This document shows, one piece after another, positions 58,317 to 64,000 of a stretch of 64,000 bases of DNA. The notes under the pieces were generated by a model that saw nothing but the letters and a program-made list of their open reading frames with translations, had not been told where the DNA came from and ran no database searches. Both the position numbers and the translations under genes were made by a program. The first letter of the stretch is position 1; each line of letters opens with the position of its first letter. This DNA is from Bog-473 sp963719485 (GTDB lineage: Bacteria; Actinomycetota; Acidimicrobiia; Acidimicrobiales; RAAP-2): positions 3,782,001 to 3,846,000 of the forward strand of contig OY970387.1 in NCBI GenBank assembly GCA_963719485.1, read 5' to 3'.

Positions 58317-60116
58317 TTACGCAGCGAGGAAGCCACCTGACTGGTGCGCCCAGAGGCGCCCGTAGACGCCCTTGCGACCGGCGGAGAGCAACTCGGCGTG
58401 CGTGCCCTGCTCGACCACGCGCCCGCGGTCGAGCACCACGATCCGGTCCAGGCGGGCGATGGTCGCCAACCGGTGCGCCACCACCAACGCGGTCGTTCCC
58501 TCCATGAGACGCCACAGTGCCCCCTGCACGAGCGACTCCGACTCGGAGTCCAGCGCCGAGGTGGCCTCGTCCAGGACGAGCACCTTCGCACCCTTGGCCA
58601 TCGCCTGCGCAATGGCCACCCGCTGGCGCTGACCGCCGGAGAGCTTCATGCCCCGCTCCCCCACCACCGTCTCATAACCGTCGGGCAGGCGCTCGACGAA
58701 CTCGTCCACGTAGGCGGCGCGGCCCACCGCACGCACGAGATCCATGTCGACCTCTTGCCCGGATTCCATGCCGTAACAGATGTTCTCCGCGATGGTGCGG
58801 TGGAGCATCTGGGGGTCCTGTGGGACATACGCGATGTGGCCGCGCAGCGAGTGCTGCGTCACACACGCGATGTCCTGGCCGTCGATCTCGATCAGCCCGC
58901 CGTCGCGGTCGGCGAAGCGCAGCATCAGTTTGGTCAACGTCGTCTTGCCCGAGCCGGAGGGGCCGACCAGGCCCACGTGCTCACCGGGCTTGATGCGGAG
59001 GTCGAGGCCCTCGAACAGCGGCGTGCCGGCGCGGTACGCGAACTGCAAGCCCCTGAACTCCACCCTCCCGTGCGGCACGACCAGGTCCGGCGCGCCGGGG
59101 ACGTCGACGATGTCGGGCTCCGTGGCGGCGATGCCGGCGAACTTCGCACAGCGACCGAGGGAGCGGGCGATCAAGCGGATGAACTCGAACGACTCTTCCA
59201 GGCTCGTCCCGACGAACGTCGCGTAGAAGAGGATCAGGTACACCGCTCCCGCCGCGGCGACGTGGTGCAGCGCAAGCACGACCCCGACCAAAATGGACGC
59301 CCAACTGAAGAAGGCCATCGCCGACTCCATCTGGATCCGCGTCGCGGTGAAGACCTTTCGTGCCCGCAGGTCGGCGCTCAGGGAATCGGCCACCAACGCG
59401 GCCACACGGTCCATCTCCCGCTGCTCGGCGGCCTGCGAGCGCACGGTGGTCAGGTTGGCGATGGTGTCGGCGATGACCCCGGTCGCCCGGGAGTGGGCGT
59501 CGGAGAACTCCTTCTCCGCGGCGACGACCCGACCCATGCGGCGGTGCAGCACGAAGGCGAACACCCCGACGAGGCCCGACATCACGAGCGCGACGGGCCA
59601 GGCCACGAATCCGAGGACCACGATGGCGCCGATCGTCGTGACGCCGATGCGCAGGATGCCCCAGACCATGGCTTCGATCATGTCGGCGAAGGCCCAGGTC
59701 GACGTCTCCAGTGTGGCAATGACCTCGCCCGAGGGCCTGTCGGTGTGCCACGCGTGACTGAGCCCGATCAGGTGTTCGTAGCCGCTGGTGATCGCGCGCC
59801 CGAACGAGCGCAGGGTGGCGCCCCACATCATCCAGCCGCCGATCCGTCCGAACAGCGTGGCGGCCGCCAGCACCAACGCGTAGGCGACCAGCAGGGGGCC
59901 GAAGGACTGCCACAGCCCCTCGTGCGGCTGGAGGTTCGCGATCCGACTCAGGAGCGCGGCAAAAATCAGCGGCGCCGCGACCGCGTTGGCCAGAGTCCCG
60001 AGGACGATGGAGCTACAGGCGCCCGTGAACGCGACGCGGTCGGGCTGCATCTGGCGCCGGCAATAGGCCAGGGTGTCCTTGGTCGATGCATTGGGAAAGA
60101 GGGTGCGTTCACCCAT
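58317..60116 (-). CDS. ABC transporter, fused permease and ATPase (exporter type)
   Basis: 599 residues. N-terminal six-helix permease (about 30-300) and C-terminal nucleotide-binding domain with Walker A GLVGPSGSGKTT, signature LSGGQRQR, Walker B VLVLDEATSALD and switch HRLATIARL. Half-transporter of the MsbA/LmrA kind that must dimerise; no partner gene is adjacent. No peptidase C39 domain. The ATG at 60116 is preceded by GGAGA, preferred to the ATG at 60167, which lacks a site. Substrate unknown: lipid, drug or peptide. Confidence 0.9.
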   Translation of the reverse strand: MGERTLFPNASTKDTLAYCRRQMQPDRVAFTGACSSIVLGTLANAVAAPLIFAALLSRIANLQPHEGLWQSFGPLLVAYALVLAAATLFGRIGGWMMWGATLRSFGRAITSGYEHLIGLSHAWHTDRPSGEVIATLETSTWAFADMIEAMVWGILRIGVTTIGAIVVLGFVAWPVALVMSGLVGVFAFVLHRRMGRVVAAEKEFSDAHSRATGVIADTIANLTTVRSQAAEQREMDRVAALVADSLSADLRARKVFTATRIQMESAMAFFSWASILVGVVLALHHVAAAGAVYLILFYATFVGTSLEESFEFIRLIARSLGRCAKFAGIAATEPDIVDVPGAPDLVVPHGRVEFRGLQFAYRAGTPLFEGLDLRIKPGEHVGLVGPSGSGKTTLTKLMLRFADRDGGLIEIDGQDIACVTQHSLRGHIAYVPQDPQMLHRTIAENICYGMESGQEVDMDLVRAVGRAAYVDEFVERLPDGYETVVGERGMKLSGGQRQRVAIAQAMAKGAKVLVLDEATSALDSESESLVQGALWRLMEGTTALVVAHRLATIARLDRIVVLDRGRVVEQGTHAELLSAGRKGVYGRLWAHQSGGFLAA

Positions 60117-60491
60117 TGGTTTCTCCAGGTGGGAGGTGAAGCGGGCGGGTCGAGGACATGGGCGCACTCGAGGTGCGCAGGAGGCCTCGGATTACGTACG
60201 GGCGGTCAGCCCGTCGGTGTCCTGGTCGGCGTCAGTGACCAGCGGGGCAGAGGTCGGGCCCGGCCATCCGGGACCTCCCTCCGACGGCACCAAGCGAAAC
60301 GGCGGGCGGCCGGGCCACGAAGGCGACAGCGGAGGCGCGCAGCGTCGAGCATGTCGAGCGCGTCGTCATTCCTGCCATGTGGTCACCTCGCTCCCGTCTT
60401 GTGGTGCAATCCCGAAACGGTAGTCCATCGACACGGCGAACGGCGCAAGAAATGTGAATTGACGCGCCGCCGTTGCACCGCGAGCGCCCCT
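60117..60491. other. 375-bp gap between the ABC gene and ruvB
   Basis: It holds one possible short gene (60232-60378, minus) and the ABC ribosome-binding site. No other promoter or RNA was recognised. Confidence 0.5.
60232..60378 (-). CDS. Possible 48-residue peptide upstream of the ABC exporter
   Basis: Begins MAGMTTRSTCSTLRASAVAF and ends AGPDLCPAGH, with two cysteines (10 and 44). GAGGTG lies 6-7 nt before the ATG, a better ribosome-binding site than most genes here have. It is 115 nt upstream of the exporter on the same strand. Third-position GC is lower than in the housekeeping genes, and no homologue is recalled, so it may be spurious. A secreted or modified peptide is a speculation based only on position. 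Confidence 0.3.
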   Translation of the reverse strand: MAGMTTRSTCSTLRASAVAFVARPPAVSLGAVGGRSRMAGPDLCPAGH

Positions 60492-61583
60492 TCAGAACAG
60501 CGGAGGCGTGTTCATTGCGTCGGCAGCCGATGCCGGCCGTTCTAAGCCCAGATGCGTCCAGGCGCGCTGCGTCGCCACCCGACCCCGGGACGTCCGTTGG
60601 ATCAGCCCGCTCTGCAGCAGAAACGGTTCGTAGGCGTCCTCGATCGTGTCCGTCTCCTCGCCCACGCACTGCGCCAGCGTGGTCAGGCCCACCGGCTGAC
60701 CCCCGAAACGGCCACACAGCGTCGCCAGGATGGCCCGGTCGACCTTGTCCAGCCCAAGCTCGTCGACCCCGAAGAGCTCGAGCCCGTCGCTGGCCGTGGC
60801 GCCGTCGATGAAGCCCTCGCCGCGCACCTCCGCGAAGTCCCGCACCCGGCGGAGCAGCCGGTTGGCCACCCGCGGCGTGCCGCGGGAGCGCTCCGATATC
60901 CGGATCGCACCGTCCGCGTCGATCTGCACCTTCAAGATCCGAGCCGACCGCTCCACGATGGCGCGCAGGTCCGCCGGGTCGTAGAGATCGAGCCGGCCCA
61001 CGAAGCCGAAGCGGTCCCGCAGCGGCCCGGCGACCAGCCCGGTCCGGGTCGTGGCACCGACCAGCGTGAAGCTCGGCAGCTCCAGGCGGATGGAGCGCGC
61101 CGTGGGGCCCTTGCCGATCAGGATATCGAGGCGACCGTCCTCCATGGCCGAGTACAGCATCTCCTCGACGGACCGGTGCAGGCGGTGGATCTCGTCGATG
61201 AACAGGACGTCGCCGTCCTGCAGGTCCGTGAGCAGCGCGGCCAGATCACCGGCCCGGGTCAGGACGGGGCCGGCCGTAATGCGGAACCCGGCGCCCATCT
61301 CGGTGGCGACGATGCCGGCCAAGGACGTCTTGCCCAATCCGGGAGGGCCGGCGAAGAGGATGTGGTCGACCGGCTGGCGACGCTGGCGCGCGGCCTGCAG
61401 CACGATCCCCAGATGCTCGACCAACTGCGGCTGCCCGACGAACTCGGCGAGCGACCGGGGGCGGAGGCCGACCTCCTCGAGCTCCTCGACGTCGGCGGAC
61501 GCAGCGGGATCGACGACGCGGTGCCCCGAATCGGCGGATTCAGGGTCGACCGCCAGGACCTCCCGGCGGGCGCGGGGACTCAC
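60492..61583 (-). CDS. ruvB: Holliday junction helicase RuvB
   Basis: 363 residues. AAA+ motor for branch migration. GLRPRSLAEFVGQPQLVEHL, Walker A GPPGLGKTS (79-87), Walker B FIDEIHRLHR, sensor GATTRTGLVAGPLRDRFGF, arginine-finger segment SRGTPRVANRLLRRVRDFAEV, and C-terminal winged helix RTSRGRVATQRAWTHLG. The GTG at 61583 lies 4 nt after the ruvA stop; an earlier GTG runs into a stop. Confidence 0.97.
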   Translation of the reverse strand: MSPRARREVLAVDPESADSGHRVVDPAASADVEELEEVGLRPRSLAEFVGQPQLVEHLGIVLQAARQRRQPVDHILFAGPPGLGKTSLAGIVATEMGAGFRITAGPVLTRAGDLAALLTDLQDGDVLFIDEIHRLHRSVEEMLYSAMEDGRLDILIGKGPTARSIRLELPSFTLVGATTRTGLVAGPLRDRFGFVGRLDLYDPADLRAIVERSARILKVQIDADGAIRISERSRGTPRVANRLLRRVRDFAEVRGEGFIDGATASDGLELFGVDELGLDKVDRAILATLCGRFGGQPVGLTTLAQCVGEETDTIEDAYEPFLLQSGLIQRTSRGRVATQRAWTHLGLERPASAADAMNTPPLF

Positions 61584-61587
61584 CCGC

Positions 61588-62226
61588 TCACCGGCTGGCC
61601 AGCTCGCGCAGCGCGAGGCGGAGCATCTCTTCCACCCCGACATCGTCGCGTAGGCCATCGAGCGCACCGCGGATCTCGTCCGGCGCGTACCCGAGCTCAC
61701 TGAGTGCCGCCCGCGCCTCGGCCCGGGAGGTCCGGGTGCTCCGCACCGCCGGGTCGCCTCCCGCGCCCACCCCCGCCATCACCGCGGCACCACCCCCGGG
61801 CAGCGAAAGGTCGGGCAGGTCCAGCCGGCTCTTCAACTCGATCAGCAAGCGGGCCGCCGTCTTGCGGCCGACGCCCGGCACCGTGCACAGGGTCTCGAGA
61901 TCCTCCTCCAGCACAGCCGTGGACAGCGCCGCCGGTGACAGCGCCGCCATGATGGCCAGCGCCAGCGCGGGACCGACCCCGTGCGAGCCCAGCAGGACCT
62001 CGAAGCAACGCCGCTCGTCGTCGTGCAAGAAGCCGTACAGGACGATGGCGTCCTCGCGCACATGCGTGTGCACGTACAACGTCGCCTTGGCCCCGGTCCC
62101 CGCCGTCACCAGGGTCGCCGCGGTGGCCGGCGTGACGGCGACGCGGTACCCCACGCCCCCGACGTCGACGATCACCTCGCCCTCACCGGTCCGCACCACC
62201 ACCGCTCCACGAAGCAGTCCGATCAC
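61588..62226 (-). CDS. ruvA: Holliday junction branch-migration protein RuvA
   Basis: 212 residues. N-terminal OB fold (VIGLLRGAVVVRTGEGEVIVDVGGVGYRV), helix-hairpin-helix pair (LLGSHGVGPALALAIMAAL, LCTVPGVGRKTAARLLIELK), and the C-terminal RuvB-binding domain (RAALSELGYAPDEIRGAL). GTG start overlaps ruvC by 4 nt. Confidence 0.97.
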   Translation of the reverse strand: MIGLLRGAVVVRTGEGEVIVDVGGVGYRVAVTPATAATLVTAGTGAKATLYVHTHVREDAIVLYGFLHDDERRCFEVLLGSHGVGPALALAIMAALSPAALSTAVLEEDLETLCTVPGVGRKTAARLLIELKSRLDLPDLSLPGGGAAVMAGVGAGGDPAVRSTRTSRAEARAALSELGYAPDEIRGALDGLRDDVGVEEMLRLALRELASR

Positions 62227-62765
62227 GCTGTTCCCTCCTTCAGAAGTCCGGTTGCCTCCTTGACGAGTGCCGCACGCATCGCCCGGCGCAACGGCACGGT
62301 GGTGAGGTGACAGACCGCCAGTGCGAGGGCGTCGGCCACGTCGGGCGGACCGTCGACGGCGGGCAGACCGAGGACCTGCGCCACCATGCGTTGGACCTGG
62401 TCCTTGGTGGCGGCGCCGTAACCCACCAGGCAGAGCTTCACCTCGTTGGCCGTGTACTGGGCGATCTCGCAACCGCCCTCGGCGGCGACGAGGAGCGCCA
62501 GACCGCTCGCCTGGCCGACCGACATGGCCGTCTTGGCATTGACCTGGAAGAAGACCCGCTCGACCACGACCGCCTGCGGCCGCAGTTCCTGCACCAGCGC
62601 CCGCAACTCCGTGTGCAGGATCAAGAGCCGCTCGGCCAGGGGCGCCGCCGGATCGGTCTCGACCACCCCAGCCGCGTGGGCCCGTAGCGCGGCCGTGCCC
62701 TCGGCCCGGGCCACCAGCCCGTAGCCGCAGCGCGAGAGCCCGGGATCGATACCCAATACGAACAT
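62223..62765 (-). CDS. ruvC: Holliday junction resolvase RuvC
   Basis: 180 residues. Metal-dependent nuclease; acidic residues D7 (GIDPG), E69 (VVERVF), D142 and D145 (DVADALALAVCH) are in place. First gene of ruvC-A-B. A TAATCT hexamer lies 8 nt before the ATG, so this unit may be transcribed apart from yebC, 66 nt upstream. Confidence 0.97.
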   Translation of the reverse strand: MFVLGIDPGLSRCGYGLVARAEGTAALRAHAAGVVETDPAAPLAERLLILHTELRALVQELRPQAVVVERVFFQVNAKTAMSVGQASGLALLVAAEGGCEIAQYTANEVKLCLVGYGAATKDQVQRMVAQVLGLPAVDGPPDVADALALAVCHLTTVPLRRAMRAALVKEATGLLKEGTA

Positions 62766-62773
62766 GCGTTCGT

Positions 62774-62779
62774 AGATTA
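62774..62779 (-). promoter_or_regulatory. Putative -10 box of ruvCAB
   Basis: TAATCT on the minus strand, 8 nt before ATG 62765. Confidence 0.4.
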
Positions 62780-62831
62780 GCCGGGGGTCCTCCGCAGGGG
62801 GCGGATCTGCGTGAGCCCGCCCGAAAGGCTT

Positions 62832-63581
62832 TCAGCCCTCGAAGGCGGCGAGCACCTCATCGGCAATGTCCGCGTTGGAGTGCACCGCCTGGACGTCGTC
62901 GTGGTCGTCGATCGCCTCGAGCAGGCGCAGGACCTTCTTGGCCTCGGCCTCGTCGGGGACCGGCACGAGTGTCGTGGGCTCGAGGCTGAGGTCGACGGAC
63001 TCGGGGGTGATGCCGGCGTTGTCGAGGGCCTGCCGCACCGACTCGAGGTCGCTGGGCGCGCTGGTGACGACCCAGGCCGCGCCGTTGCTGCTCATGTCCT
63101 CGGCACCGCCCTCCATGGCGATCTCCATGACCTTGTCCTCGTCGTTGTCGAGGCCGACCGTCACGATGCCCTTGCGCTCGAACTGCCACGAGACGGCGCC
63201 GGGCTCGGCCATGTTGCCGCCGTTGCGGCTGAAGACGTTCCGCATCTCGGCGCCGGTGCGGTTGCGGTTGTCGCTCAGGACCTCCACGATGATCGCCACG
63301 CCGCCGGGGCCGTAGCCCTCGTAGTTGATGGCCTCGTAGCGCACCCCCTCGAGGTCGCCCGTCCCCCGCTTGATCGCCTTCTCGATGGTGTCGAGCGGGA
63401 CGCTGGCCGCCCGGGCCTTCTGATAGGCGGTGCGGAGCGTGGCGTTGGCCTCGAGGTCCCCGCCGCCCTCGCGGGCCGCGACCTCGACGAGGCGGATGCA
63501 CTTGGCGAAGATCTTGGCGCGGGCCTTGTCCTGGGCGCCCTTGCGGTATTTGGTGGTCGCCCACTTCGAGTGACCCGACAT
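62832..63581 (-). CDS. yebC: YebC/PmpR-family protein
   Basis: 249 residues. N-terminal MSGHSKWATTKYRKGAQDKAR, then KAIKRGTGDLEG, YEGYGPGGVAIIVEVLSDN and the acidic C-terminus. The family was long called a transcription regulator; recent work ties it to translation of proline-rich stretches. Located just before ruvC as in most bacteria. Purine-rich GAGGGAAC precedes the ATG. Confidence 0.95.
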   Translation of the reverse strand: MSGHSKWATTKYRKGAQDKARAKIFAKCIRLVEVAAREGGGDLEANATLRTAYQKARAASVPLDTIEKAIKRGTGDLEGVRYEAINYEGYGPGGVAIIVEVLSDNRNRTGAEMRNVFSRNGGNMAEPGAVSWQFERKGIVTVGLDNDEDKVMEIAMEGGAEDMSSNGAAWVVTSAPSDLESVRQALDNAGITPESVDLSLEPTTLVPVPDEAEAKKVLRLLEAIDDHDDVQAVHSNADIADEVLAAFEG

Positions 63582-63662
63582 GTTCCCTCGTTCCTCTCTT
63601 CGCCCTGGGCCGGCGCCCGCTGTTGCTCGTTGCTGGTTGCCGGTTTGGCAGGTGGGGAAACG

Positions 63663-63668
63663 ATTGTA
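63663..63668 (-). promoter_or_regulatory. Putative -10 box of yebC
   Basis: TACAAT on the minus strand, 81 nt before ATG 63581; would give a leader of about 75 nt. Confidence 0.35.
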
Positions 63669-63677
63669 TCGAGCAGT

Positions 63678-64000
63678 TCAGAGGGGCGGTCGGGTGGCCG
63701 CCTGCAGGACGGACTCCACGTCGGATGCCACCAGCTCGTACCCGGTCGCATTGGCGCCGGTCTGCATGGTGGCCATGAGGAGGGAGATCACGATCACGAC
63801 CATGCCGCTGGCCGTCGACCCCGGGTCGATGTCCCGGCGGACGCTGCCCGCCATCTGCTGGTCGCGGATGAGCTCGGTCACGGTCTTGCGCAGCTCCTGG
63901 AGGGCGGGGATCTGCAGGAGCCGCATGGTGAAGTCGGGCTCGAGCCCGCGCACGATTCGGCCCGCCAGCGGATAGCCGTCGAGGTGCGTGACGAGCGCGC
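63678..64000 (-). CDS. TetR-family regulator, C-terminal part
   Basis: The last 107 codons of a gene that enters from the right edge. The visible helices (LLQIPALQELRKTVTELIRD, GSVRRDIDPGSTASGMVVIVISLLMATMQ) look like the ligand-binding domain of a TetR-type repressor. The DNA-binding domain is outside the window, so the family is an inference. Confidence 0.6.
   Translation of the reverse strand, partial: ALVTHLDGYPLAGRIVRGLEPDFTMRLLQIPALQELRKTVTELIRDQQMAGSVRRDIDPGSTASGMVVIVISLLMATMQTGANATGYELVASDVESVLQAATRPPL

Noticed and set aside
60379..60717. Upstream extension of the 48-codon peptide frame into ruvB
   Set aside because: Overlaps conserved ruvB coding sequence and has no ribosome-binding site; only the part from 60378 is considered.

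Overview
The window looks like the chromosome of a high-GC actinobacterium, most probably of the class Acidimicrobiia or a near relative. The grounds are a mycothiol synthase gene (mshD), menaquinone genes (menG, menF), lipid-mannose glycosyltransferases, and the actinobacterial gene order yebC-ruvCAB ... yajC-secD-secF-rel-hisS-aspS-rarA ... alaS-ruvX-mltG-aroE. Most genes sit on the minus strand and start at GTG or ATG codons that overlap the preceding stop by 4 nt. No rRNA, tRNA, CRISPR array, insertion sequence or phage gene was seen.

Layout. 1-12427 (minus) is a continuous histidine-tryptophan block: hisD-C-B-H-A-F, a GroES-like gene, hisI, trpE, a YgfZ-like folate-binding protein, four small unknown genes, then trpC-F-B-A, with trpA cut by the window edge. 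hisG, hisE, trpD and trpG are not here. 12521-14320 holds a small plus-strand gene, a PIN/ribbon-helix-helix toxin-antitoxin pair and nth. 14352-18557 holds mshD, a VIT-family metal transporter, a MaoC-like dehydratase, menG and menF. 18540-28515 holds a two-component system cotranscribed with a polyprenol-phosphate mannosyltransferase, an AI-2E-family permease, a flippase/LPG-synthase-like membrane protein, a methyltransferase, a GT87 mannosyltransferase and ppk. 28591-35284 holds two SEDS (FtsW/RodA) genes, a MhuD-like monooxygenase, a lower-GC patch (unknown protein, RDD membrane protein, GYD protein), a DUF151 nuclease and a MscS channel.

35300-54190 is the conserved housekeeping run aroE-mltG-ruvX-alaS, then an inserted secreted S53 peptidase with six 42-residue C-terminal repeats, then rarA-aspS-hisS-rel-secF-secD-yajC. 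54191-54937 is the largest non-coding stretch. It carries a 30-bp perfect palindrome and a strongly structured element whose minus-strand loops are rich in C, resembling actinobacterial C-rich sRNAs. 54938-60378 is an insertion between yajC and ruvB: a second two-component system, a frameshifted VOC (glyoxalase-fold) gene, an ABC exporter and a possible 48-residue peptide. 60492-63581 is ruvB-ruvA-ruvC-yebC, and a TetR-type regulator runs off the right edge.

Two general points. First, many transcription units lack a Shine-Dalgarno sequence and instead have a TANNNT hexamer 6-9 nt before the start codon, the pattern of leaderless transcription; this was used to choose starts. Second, three genes (alaS, rel, VOC) are each broken by a single-base shift in otherwise intact sequence. 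In alaS and rel, which should be essential or nearly so, this is more likely an assembly error than true decay.
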